NCBI GenBank assembly: GCA_003427395.1
Contig: BFEA01000820.1
Location: forward strand, 343,341-373,406
Source of the DNA: Chara braunii
Lineage: Eukaryota > Streptophyta > Charophyceae > Charales > Characeae
Length of the DNA stretch: 30,066 nucleotides
Direction of reading: 5' to 3'
This document shows positions 10,205 through 19,215 of this stretch, piece after piece. Each line of letters begins with the position of its first letter. Position 1 is the first letter of the stretch. The notes under the pieces are model-generated. The model ran no database searches. It was not told the DNA's origin and was given only the letters and a program-made list of their open reading frames with translations. A program made the position numbers and the translations under genes.

Positions 10205-10296
10205 TAGCACCCAGTAGTAGTAAGCCGGCAGACCGGGATGAAAAAAGAAAGGGAGGGCCTTGGAATTGGCACCGAGGAAGAGGCTGGTAGATGCGA
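10205..10296 (+). repeat. Left 92-bp direct repeat of the Penelope-like element
   Basis: Matches 15579-15670 with four mismatches over 92 positions by eye, same orientation, no indels. It lies at the extreme left of the element, directly after the interrupted leader of B. Short terminal direct repeats of this kind fit the pseudo-LTRs of Penelope-like elements, though here the left copy is not followed by the 3' sequence that follows the right copy. Confidence 0.88.
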
Positions 10297-10431
10297 CACG
10301 CGTTTGTGCGCACCAGATCAGGAAGCGCTGCGGCGCTGGTGAATCCAAGGTTGCCTACGGGAGTGAGCGATGGTGGAAGTGTACAAGGCGTCTCCTTCGA
10401 AGCTTCCGGTGGCATTACGGTTGGTAATGAC

Positions 10432-11106
10432 TGTCGGGCCGTCACGTTCCTTCGTGATGTTTTCCCACGTCGCAGCGGCTGTGTGAGTGCTGGTTATTGG
10501 TAATGGAGGTCTGAGTACGCGGTGGAATGGGATCAAGGTTACGGGGGTTTTCGCCTATCAATGTATACGTCCTTGCCAGGTGTGATTGGCAGTTGGTGAT
10601 AGGCTGACATGGCGATTTTCTCACCTGACGGCGGTCCGGGTGAGGATTCGGATCCTTGGTTTTGTGCCTTGGGGTCTTCGGATGGGATTTGGTGGTGCTT
10701 AACGTGTAGAGTTGTTCGTGTCTCCTCTTACGTATGCGTGGCTCAGCTGCTCCACGTCAGCTGATATCGATTGTCGGGTCGCCACGTTCCCACGTCGTAG
10801 CGGCTGTGACGCTGGATATCGGGAAGGTGGTCGGAATACACGGGGGCATGAGATCGAGTTAAGGGGCTTTCGCCTATCAATAGTATGAGGAAACGGTACG
10901 TGGGAACTACTTGCCAGGTATGAGTGGCAGTTGGTGATATGCCGACGTGGTGACTTTCTCTCCCGGCGGTGGTCCGGGTGAGGGTTCGGATCTTTGGTTT
11001 TGTGCTTTGGGGTCTTTGGATGGGTTCGGGGGTGCTTAATTATTGATCGTGTTGAGTGTATGCGCAGCTCAGCTGCGAGTACCTATCCACGTCAGCTGGC
11101 TATCTG
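10432..11106 (+). repeat. Two tandem ~340-bp units in the 5' region of the PLE
   Basis: Unit 1 starts at about 10432 and unit 2 at about 10772 (period 340). Corresponding blocks: TGTCGGG...CACGTTCC, GCGGCTGTG, TTTCGCCTATCAAT (10548 and 10868), TTGCCAGGT...GGCAGTTGGTGATA, GGTCCGGGTGAGG, GGTTTTGTGC..TGGGGTCTT, and CCACGTCAGCTG at the ends. The units differ by scattered substitutions and small indels, so the duplication is not recent. The position before ORF1 suggests a promoter or 5' UTR role (inference). Confidence 0.85.
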
Positions 11107-11174
11107 GGTTTGGGCTGAGGTCGAGTGTTGTTAACTTGGGTGAGTGTGCGCAGCTACGTTTGGGAATCAGCTGT

Positions 11175-12624
11175 ATGCGTGCGCAAGGTAGGGGGAGGGG
11201 TAGGGATAGGTGGTCGAACTGTGGGAGGTACTGGATGGAGAACTCTGTCCCACAACCACCTCCTCAAGTTCAAAAGCCTGCGCCTCCTTTCCAAGCAGCA
11301 GCGGCTCCAACGTTTCCTCCGTTCCATCCTCATGGTGGTTTTTACCAGCAACCTTTCCCTGTCATTGCACCTCCTTTTGCGTTTGCTCCCATATGTCAGA
11401 GCGTGGCGCCCACTCCAACGCAAGGGCCATGGACGTATGCAGGACCCAGTGCTGCGCCGGCGCAAGGGGGTGGACAGTACAATGTCGGCTACGGGAGAGG
11501 TAATGGTAGCTTCCAGCCCCGTGCTTTCTTACTCGTGAACACGCAGATTTCATTGAGAAATTGAAGCTAAACGATGCGGTGGTGGAGGCTCGAAAGGAGG
11601 ATCAGGAGGAGATCATGCGATTGAGAGGGCTTGGCTGGGAGATTGAGAAACCCGGAGAAGAAAAAGGGAAAGAAAGAGAATTTGAGTCGGAAAAAGCCAA
11701 GGGTGAGAATAGAGAGGGAAGAGCAAGAAGCATGTCGGGAAGGACAAAGGAAAAGGGAAAGTAGTGGATAATGGAAAGGAGGGCGAATTGAAAAAATAGG
11801 TGGCTTCGAATTTTGGGGGATCTTTGAGGATTTTGTCAGAAAAAATGGAGGAAGTCGAGAGGAATTCTAAATTGAAGGAGGTTGAACTAGAGGAACTGAA
11901 ACTACTGAGGGCCGAGAAGGAACTGAGGGAAAACTCGAGCTCGGAAAAAAGGAAGAGGGATACGTTGTCCCCTGCGAAAATTAGGAAAGGGAAGGTGAGA
12001 TCCCGCTCATGTCTTCTAAAAAAAGGGGGGAGGGGCAAGAGTACGAAGCCAGTGGAGGTCTCCTCGGACGAGGATGGCAAAGAGAAGGATGATGTCGTGC
12101 AGAATTTGAGTAGAAAAATGGAGGGGTCAATGTCAGGGAATAAGGAGGTATCCGAACTGAGGGACTTGATAAAGGAATTATTGGCAGCAAAAGGACGGGA
12201 TGCTAGTAGCAGTAATACGGGTGGAGAGTCGGAAGCGGAGAACGCAGTAGTTGAAAGAGGGCAGGGTGAACAGAATGGGGAGAAAGTGGACTCTGACGAG
12301 AAATTGGGAACCAATGAAAAGAGGAAGGAGAAGGAAGAAGGCTCGCTGGGACTATATTTCAAGGACCGGGCCATCTACTACGATGCTGTGCACTATACGG
12401 AGGGGCAAGAGCTGTGTAAGAAGAAGGGCATTCCATACAAACGGAAGGAGGCTGGGTTGTGGGAGTTAGCTAGATTGGACTTCGAGGTGCTGCTGAAGTT
12501 GGATGCTCCAGATGAGAAGGACGAGGAGAGTGAAGAAAGGAAGAGTGAAGAAGAGGTGGAGGATTTCGAGAGTAGCTCCAGTTCTGAAGAAGAAACCCAG
12601 CAAGACGACATAGCGGGAAACTGA
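11175..12624 (+). pseudogene. ORF1 of the Penelope-like element: RGG/Pro-rich, coiled-coil protein (frameshifted)
   Basis: Unrecognised protein. The Met at 11175 is chosen because the following sequence is strongly biased: RGRGRDRW, then a Pro/Gln/Phe-rich low-complexity stretch ending QYNVGYGRGNGSFQPRA near 11515. A frame change there leads into FLTREHADFIEKLKLNDAVV and a charged helix to 11764. A second frame change leads to the stretch 11800-12624, with a coiled-coil (about 11845-11940), a Lys/Arg-rich part (about 11945-12040), and a conserved-looking segment at about 12340-12500 (AIYYDAVHYTEGQELCKKKG, then WELARLD) that could be a small helical nucleic-acid-binding fold. It ends in a Ser/Glu tail. 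RNA binding and multimerisation are inferred from composition. No CCHC knuckle is seen. Confidence 0.65.
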
Positions 12625-12698
12625 GTGACTTGAGCAAACGGTCTTTGCAGAGAGCTTACTAGAGACTAACTGGATGGGCCAACCGTCCAAGTGGCCCG

Positions 12699-13454
12699 GT
12701 GAGGCAGGCGATTGGTGTCCTGTTGAAACTGCTTGTCATAACGCTGTGTCTGAAAGGAGAGTTGAGATGGGGCAGGCCATTCATCAAATATTGGTTCAGC
12801 TTGGAGCCATGCGATTGGTCGCGTTTGCTGAACGGAAATGACTGTGTATACCTCTTGATTTCCCCTTTCTATAAACTCACCTACATAGGGAAAACGGAAA
12901 GAGATATAAAGACCAGATGGTTTGAACATGTTCGTTCCACGAATGGTGGATCAAAACAGAAAGTACACAGATGGATGAGCAAGGTCGGTAGCAGCAATTA
13001 TGTGGCTCTGCCACTTTGGTTTGGGGCAAAGAATTCACTCGCGAGTATGGAAAAGTTTGTAATTAATAATATGAACCCGGGACTAAACATGAGGAGGGCA
13101 AATAACAAACCCTCAAGGAGAAAGCCTAGGAAGCAGCAAAAAGGTGAAAGTTGTAGTTTGCTCTGTAAAAATGCTTTGTTGTTTGACTGTGAGCAGCTTG
13201 GGGTGAAATTTGAGCCTGACCTCCTGAAGATTTTGAAATTTGGAATTAACAATAGGAAATTGCAAATTGTAAACAAGAAGGGGGAGCATTGGTTGAAGGC
13301 GTGGGGATTAGTGAGGCTTTTGTATGGTTTTAGTAAGGTGGAGATCCTTGGGCGGACTTCCCCGCTAAAGGATGCGAAGCACAAGGGGGGGAATGGTTGG
13401 TTACGGATATGCGTAAAACTAAGAGCAAAGCGGAAATTGCGAAAGCGGAAGTAG
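12699..13454 (+). pseudogene. GIY-YIG endonuclease domain, N-terminal to the PLE reverse transcriptase
   Basis: The GIY-YIG nuclease nicks target DNA to prime reverse transcription. Numbering from 12699: CVYLLISPFYKLTYIGKT (49-66) holds the VYL..YIG core, Arg73 in KTRWFEHVR is the catalytic arginine, Glu118 in SMEKFVINNMNPGLN is the metal-binding glutamate, and the NPGLN that closes the fold ends at 130. All key residues are present. The tail is basic and ends in TAG TAG at 13452-13457; coding-like sequence continues in another frame, so this is a frameshift inside one long EN-RT frame rather than a natural end. The open frame extends upstream of 12699 to about 12663, so the true start is unclear. 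A stand-alone nuclease is unlikely because RT follows directly. Confidence 0.85.
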
Positions 13455-15525
13455 TAGCAATTCTCAGAGCTCCGTGGAAAAGGAAGCTTTGTACAAAAAG
13501 AAGTTGGAAGAACTAGTAAACCTGAACATGGGTGTGAAACTGTTAAATACCACGAGGGGGAGGCAGATTACAAGGGGGATTATCACAAGAATTACAAAAA
13601 AGTGTTTGGGGTGAATCCCAGGCATAGGATTACGATCAAGCTTCCCTTTTGTGATTCAGTGAGTAAAAAGAAAGTGCATGCGGTTGCCAAGGAATGGATG
13701 AGGGAGAGGATTTCGCCAATGTGTCTATCTAACCTGTTGATTGGCAGGATGAGAACCGTCTGGCAGAAGAAAAGAACTGTCGGCGATTTACTGCATAATC
13801 ACTAGCGCTTTGCAAGAAGAAGTGGTGAGACCTGTGCTTGCGAAGGCTTTGACTTCCCCGACATAACACGCATGTTCAGGTCAGATTAGAGAACATTGAG
13901 GGAATTCGGGACTTCGTCAAAAACGCAAAGAATGTACCGCATCCTGGAAGCCTTCTCACCCGAAGAGAGGTGATTACGGCTTGCAATGATGCCTTGGAAA
14001 CATTGAAGAGAATGGGAGTGCTTGGGGATGTTGAAAGAATGCGGGTGGACTGGAAGGAAATTTGTGTGAAGTGTGATTTACGTCATGTAGGATGTGACAC
14101 AGAGTATGTGATGGGGTTGAAAGAATCTTTCTCGGGCCTAGTTCTCTCTCCCTTGGACCGGAACCCTGGAGCAACTCTGTTGGAATGTCCAGTTTTGTAT
14201 GAAGAAGGAATGACGATGATGTACAATGAAAATGAGAATTATGAGAGGATTGCAAAATCTGAAGATGATGTTATGATGGCGATGAAACTATAGTTTCGGA
14301 CTCTGAATCTGGGAAGAGTGGCAAGATGGGACAATAAAGGAAGGCTGCAGCATGCCTACACACTGTCGAAAGATAAGGACCTGCAGAAGAAGAGACCGAT
14401 CGTGCCTTCTTTCTTGAGCCCCACCCGTACGGCAATGGGGTACCTTGCGCAAAGTTTGAACTTTCTCATAAAAAGGTTGAGGGTGAGGCATTTTAACATT
14501 ACTGGTGCTAAGCATCTGCAGGAGAAACTGGGGAAAGCAAATGAATCAGCGAATCAGGAGTGGGGATTGGACTGCAGATGTCTGATGAGAACGTATGATG
14601 TTACGGAGATGTTCACCAGGTTGCCTCACGAGGAGATCAACAAAGCCGTGGAATGGATAGTTGAGTTTTTTCGAGACAAGGGACATCACTGGATCAGGTT
14701 GAAGAGTAGAGGGAAGAAGGCGACTTTTGGGAAGTCGCATGGAGAAGAGGGTTGGAAATCCTTGAGACTAACTGACCTTATGATCCTCGCAAAGTTCCAA
14801 CTCGCCAACACTTTCTTCTTCTCGAAGGAGCAGATGTTGAGGCAAACCATTGGGATTCCTATGGGGGACAAGGCGAGCCCCCCACTAGCCAATGTTCTTT
14901 GTATCTTTGCGGAGCAACAATTTGTTACGTCTCTGACTACGGATGTGAGATATATTGACGAGAGCCAGTTCATTGATGATCTGCTTTTAGTGGGGTGGTA
15001 TGATTCAAAGGAGAAAAATGGGGCGGAGGGATTGAATCGGACGATGGACAAGATTGAGGATTGTTACCATAAGGATCTTTTGTTGAACGGACTGACAATG
15101 GGAACCAGATGGCTGAGTTCCTGGAGACAAGGCTGGTTGCCACAGCGACACCTGCATGGATCTATAGCTTCCACAAATTTAAAAATCTGGACACTATCTG
15201 GGAAGGAGAGGTGGGGCACTATAAGACTCTGAGGAGTTTTGACTCCTTTGCTCCTCTAATCCAGAAGTATGGGATTGTCTCGAATTGCATTTGTCGGATG
15301 TTAGACAATACGAATACAAAGCTTTCACTGTGGTGGAGCCTTGTGACTTTTCAGAAGGAACTGAGAGTGATTGGTTACCCCAAAGAAACTTTTGAAGCAG
15401 GGGTAAGAAAAATGGCCAGGCGGAAGAATACTGCTTTCGGGTGGGAGTTGGCTTCGGAATTTTTGAAAATGGGGGTGTTTTTTTTGGGGGGGGTTGGGGG
15501 GGGGGGGGGTTGGGGGGGGGTGTGA
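13455..15525 (+). pseudogene. Reverse transcriptase of the Penelope-like element (several frameshifts and a stop)
   Basis: PLE-type RT, related to telomerase. Coding-like sequence switches frame near 13445, 13605 and 13805-13880. An N-terminal RTVGDLLHNH motif (to 13802) is typical of PLE RTs and is followed in a new frame by a GETCACEG segment. Then come LSPLDRNPGATLLECPVLYE (about 14150), a TAG at 14291-14293 with the frame continuing, and, numbered from 14318, KKRPIVPSFLSPTRTAMG (24-41), motif A YDVTEMFTRLP (Asp94), motif B IGIPMGDKASPPLAN (178-192) and motif C FIDD (218-221). A frameshift near 15100 leads into the thumb (FLETRLV, later IGYPKETFEAGVRKMA). Motif C is F-I-D-D, not the common Y-V/A-D-D. 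No endonuclease follows the thumb. Confidence 0.88.
15471..15525 (+). repeat. T8 and G-runs after the RT thumb
   Basis: A T-run followed by three long G-runs separated by TT. On the coding strand it could form a G-quadruplex. It abruptly ends the coding-like sequence, turning the C-terminus into Gly/Trp residues. Run lengths are likely unreliable in the assembly. Confidence 0.8.
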
Positions 15526-15578
15526 AGAAGCAAATCGGGAGGTGGGAGGGGTTGGAGTAACTGTGCACTGAAGCAGGA

Positions 15579-15670
15579 TAGCACCCAGTAGTAGTAAGCC
15601 GATAGGCCGGGATGAAAAAAGAAAGGGAGGGCCTTGGAATTGGCCCCGAGGAAGAGGCTGGTAGATGCGA
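15579..15670 (+). repeat. Right 92-bp direct repeat of the Penelope-like element
   Basis: Second copy of the 92-bp repeat at 10205-10296. It is followed by a small hairpin (GCGGG/CCCGC at 15673-15688), a T-rich tract and a second hairpin (CACCGGT at 15854-15860 with ACCGGTG at 15870-15876). Confidence 0.88.
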
Positions 15671-15964
15671 AAGCGGGCTTTACCCCGCTGGTTTTCTTTT
15701 CTTTTCTTTTCTCTTTTTTTCTAACGGTAAATTTTGGAAGAGTAGTGTTGAGTCGGCGCTAGTGTGGTGTAGAGCCGACTGTAGTTGGATATAAGTGGTT
15801 TTACTGGGATTTTTTACTCCTCTTGGCCTGAGCAGCAGGACAAAAGGGTCGAGCACCGGTGTACCTTTTACCGGTGGTGTTGGGTGATTCATGTTGTGAT
15901 ATGCAACGTCCAGAATCACCTGATTATTTTGTATCTGTATCTATATCTGTATCTATATCTATCT
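15671..15964 (+). other. 3' end of the Penelope-like element with TATC microsatellite tail
   Basis: About 290 bp of non-coding sequence after the right repeat, ending in a TATC/TGTATC microsatellite (about 15931-15964). Immediately after it, at 15965, homology to the leader of element A resumes (ATGTGGTGACAT at 256-267 in A), so the microsatellite is the end of the insertion or a target-derived tail. Confidence 0.7.
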
Positions 15965-17148
15965 ATGTGGTGACATTAGGGGTGTACGCTGTATGATGAG
16001 AGCTCGCTGATGTGGCATTTAAGCCGAGGTGGAACTGCATTCTGCTGTTAGTTATGCCAAGGCAAAGACCGGTTATCATAAATGCACATCAGGTTGCCGG
16101 TGAGAAATTTGTGGTTGGGGGCAGCATTATGAGGTACATTGCTCTTTTCCTTATCTACCCTCTCCATTACTTCTTACCATGAGGAAGTGAGTTATGTCTT
16201 GAGAGTCCTCTCAATGTGAGGTGTCGCTAGCACTCAACCTTGAGAGTCAACATTCTTCCTGGGCAGCAACTTGGTGGGAGACGGGGGCCCTGGATGAAGC
16301 ACTCGGGTCATGGTCACCATGCCAACCCGCTGGGACTAGTACACGCATGCTTTGCAGCAAGTCCTTGGTTCTGTTGCTGCTCAATAGAGGTCATGCAGGG
16401 CATGCCAGCCCTTTGAACAGATACTTTCCAGACCGTCTTTAAATATTTCTGGCAGGGACTCGTTGCTGACTCTGGCTGTGATCGTCGTCCTCATTGCGAC
16501 GTTAAATAATTCCTGAGGACCGTGGGGGCTGTCCTAAAACTGCCTCTTGATCAGCCAGATCAAACCGGGTGTAAGGCTCGTTGCATGCGAGGATAAACAA
16601 GGTGCAGAGGCTGTCAGGTTCGGTATAGACTTGGGGCTTAGGGGTGGGCCGGATTGCACACCTTCAGACACGATGCTCAACCAGATGCTCAGGGCGTTGA
16701 CACAAAGTGATTGCACACCTTTAGACACGATGCTCAACCAGATGCTCAGGGTGTTGACACAAAGTGACTACTAAAGAGGCATAGAGGGAAAGGGTTGGAT
16801 TTCAACAACTGTTCGCCGTGGCATTAATTAGATAAACTGCTATTCAGCATACATCTCTGCAGGGAACATTATTTTTATTTTTGATTATTTAGTTGTTACG
16901 GACTTGACTAACAGCTGACAGACAGCTGCAGATAGAGTAGAATATTTCTTTCTGCATTGCAGTTCGTATTAGAGTAATCTAAAAATAGATTTAACGTTCC
17001 CTGTAGGATCTGGCATTAGTTGACATTGAACTACCTAACTGTTTCTGTCCTGGCTGACCGGAATTATTAGTATATCATACTCGGCTGTGTGTCATGCTGA
17101 GGTAGGATTCAGTGTGAATTCTAGTTTAGATCACACACACTGTAGCTC
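15965..17148 (+). other. Leader of element B, second part
   Basis: Aligns with 256-1392 of element A. A 57-bp segment starting at 16653 is repeated at 16710; element A has it once, and element C has a 37-bp duplication of the equivalent place. No supported coding region. Confidence 0.8.
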
Positions 17149-18895
17149 ATGAGTGATGCAAGCACCCGTGAGGAGGAGATGTTAGTGGACCTTAGGATCA
17201 CTCGTAGAACTGCTCTCAGTCGACCCTTGACTTTCCCAGAGTTAGGTCCAAGAGACGAGAGGAGACTGCAGAGAGGCTAGAGAGAGGATAACAGCAAGAA
17301 AAGCGAGGGACGCCGTGGCCAGCGGCAGGTCTGGGACAATAGGTAGCACAGACGTAACCATGGCCACCTCCTCTATGTCACATGCCTCTTCGCAGGCCAC
17401 TTCGTCAGGAGTAAGTCAGAGTGTTTCCCAGGTTTTCGTTAGCCATATTGTTGGCGTGCAAGTCAGCCAACAGGCTCAACTCACGCCGGAGGATTATGAG
17501 ATCCTCCAAGCAGAAGAACTTCAGGATGAGCTACAGTGGCAGCTGGATGAGGCAGCAGAGAGAAGAAGAAGAGCTATAATGAGAAAAGTTAGACTAGGAA
17601 GTAGGTTACAGGAGCTAGGCAAACTAGAAGCATTAGATGAGTCGACACTAGACCCTGCCTTGCAAGCACTGCGGAATTTGCTCTTGTGTGTGGCTGAAAC
17701 GCAAGTTGTTCAGCAAGAGGTGCTGGCTGAACTAGTGGCAGGCCAGAAACAAATCCTGGCTGCATTGCAGGCCCTTCGTCCATTGATGAGACAGCCGCAA
17801 TATGATATAGCTCCCCCTTCGGTTACGGGTCTCTCAGTGACACCGTCGCCGGTAGGGCCCTCCTTCTCTCCTATGTTTGGCGTGCCCCCTCAGGGTAGTT
17901 TAGTAGCAACTCGTGGTCCGGTCCTTAGGACTTCAACCGTACCATCCACGACAGTGGTAACTACAGTCCCACAATGCAGCCCATGCAGCGGATGCCCAAT
18001 TTTCCATTGCTGAGTCCTAAACCTTTTTCAGGCGACAGGAAAAAGGAAGAGGACCTGGACACCTCGGTGAGGACTGTGCCCACCTATGTGAGGCATAAGC
18101 TGACCAAGCCAGAGCAAGAAGTTATAGTTGCTGCCTCCTTTTTAGAGGGTTCGGCAGCACGTTGGTTCTATGGCTTAGTGCAGCAAAAGGTCCATGGTCA
18201 GAATTTCGATGCCTGGGCCCAAGCCCAGACATTGGAAGACTTTGTACGGACTGTGTATAATAGGTGGCATGACCCTCAAGGGGCTCAAAAGGCCATCGAC
18301 GCGATTAACAATCTCTGTGCCAAAAGGTACAAGAATGTTCGCGAACTCACAGACACCGTAGAACATCTGCTTGTGGTACCTGGTGTACACTACAACCCGC
18401 AGGTACTCACGAATTATTTGAGATGTTTGCCTTTAGATGTCAAGAATAAGCTGGTGGACGAGGCCTACGTCGACCAACATAATTTCGCTTCTTTCAGCGA
18501 GAAAGCCTTAGATATAGAGGCAAAGCTTGGGTGCGCGCATCAAGGCCAGGGATGGTAGGAAGAAGAAACTTCCCCAAGACTGGAAGAAGAAGGATCAGCT
18601 AATGTTTGTCGATCATGATGGTCAGACGACAGAAATTGACAACTTCTCAGATCTTGGGGATGAGACAGAGTATGATGGGGCCAATGAGACTTCGGATGGG
18701 AGAGTCATAGCCCCTATCAAAGAAAAGGCGAGGAGGACTAGGAAGCAGAAGGTAGTACGGTCCACGGGTCAGGGCGACCAAGGAACACCCGCATGGGTGA
18801 AACTTGGTTTAGAGTATGAGGTGTGGAGGGACCGAGTTGCTAGGGGTACGTGTATGAACTATGGCAACTATGGCCACACGTCCAGAACGTGCTGA
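17149..18895 (+). pseudogene. gag: gag of element B (frameshifted, knuckle damaged)
   Basis: Start at 17149 (MSDASTREEE) matches A and C. A frame change near 17275 leads to the main stretch from 17315: Ser-rich segment, coiled-coil (EELQDELQWQLDEAAERRRR, about 17515-17575) and linker. About 70 bp of linker present in A are missing near 17970, with a frame change into 17974-18558. This holds the complete capsid core lost from A: KPFSGDRKKEEDLD, ARWFYGLVQQ, LEDFVRTVYNRWHDP, KRYKNVRELTDTVEHLL, LRCLPLDVKNKLVDEAY. After a frameshift near 18535 the C-terminal part (RKKLPQDWKKKDQLMFVDHD) runs to the knuckle at 18847-18891, where the second Cys is Tyr (CMNYGNYGHTSRTC), followed by TGA at 18892-18894 where A has CGA. 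Confidence 0.9.
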
Positions 18896-19215
18896 GGTAA
18901 GAAGGTCCTAACGAAGGTAGCCTCTCCAACGGTGGTGGGACTATCTTCGAACCCTAGCGGTGCTTCTACGAGCACTTCACAGGGAAACACCTCGGGCCGA
19001 TAGGAGTTTTAGCCGCTCTTACTCGCGCTGAAGTGGTAACGTTGCCTTCTCCACTTCAGGCGTTGGCCAGGGCTAGTGACCCACATATCGCCCCGCGGAC
19101 ACATTCAAACCCGTCGACGCTCTGTTCGAGAGATGTGTCTGAGTCGGTAGAGGACTTACAGTCTGAGTGGTCAGGGAAGGACCTCAAAGACTCTTGGGCG
19201 ATGATCGGTAAGTCT
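18896..19215 (+). pseudogene. gag end and pol start of element B (truncated)
   Basis: Aligns with A 3018-3340, including the gag-pol junction and the Thr/Ser-rich region. The CAG at 19057-19059 corresponds to the TAG in element A, so A's stop is a secondary mutation. Homology ends at about 19207-19220, before the protease active-site aspartate. Confidence 0.85.

Larger units (their letters stand above)
10204..15964 (+). mobile_element. Penelope-like element with GIY-YIG domain upstream of RT
   Basis: A 5.8-kb insertion in the leader of element B. Order: left copy of a 92-bp repeat, 5' region with a 340-bp tandem duplication, ORF1 (RGG/Pro-rich, coiled-coil, conserved C-terminal motif), GIY-YIG endonuclease, RT, G-run, right copy of the 92-bp repeat, about 290 bp of 3' sequence and a TATC microsatellite. 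Classical Penelope elements carry GIY-YIG after RT. The reverse order is the hallmark of the permuted Chlamys-type clade described mainly from green algae. Frameshifts and stops in all ORFs make this copy inactive. Boundaries come from the point where A and B leader homology stops (10203) and resumes (15965). Confidence 0.85.
15965..19215 (+). mobile_element. Element B, main part: leader, gag and start of pol (3'-truncated)
   Basis: Close relative of element A (leader and gag align along their length). Together with 9370-10203 it forms one element interrupted by the PLE. It stops at about 19215, just before the protease active site, where - strand sequence of element D begins. There is no RT, integrase or 3' LTR. 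Confidence 0.88.

Noticed and set aside
11613-12374. 253-codon - strand ORF rich in Ser, Phe and Leu
   Set aside because: Mirror of the Lys/Glu-rich coiled-coil of PLE ORF1 on the + strand; composition is explained by the complementary strand.
13602-13805. Independent small protein starting at 13602
   Set aside because: It is the N-terminal RT segment (RTVGDLLHNH) of the PLE, isolated by frameshifts.
15579-15964. Hammerhead ribozyme, as known in pseudo-LTRs of many Penelope elements
   Set aside because: I looked for CUGAUGA followed by a stem and GAAA in both 92-bp repeats and the 3' end, both strands. Only a loose CTGGTAGATGCGAAA near 15658 was found, which lacks the core. A covariance-model search would decide.
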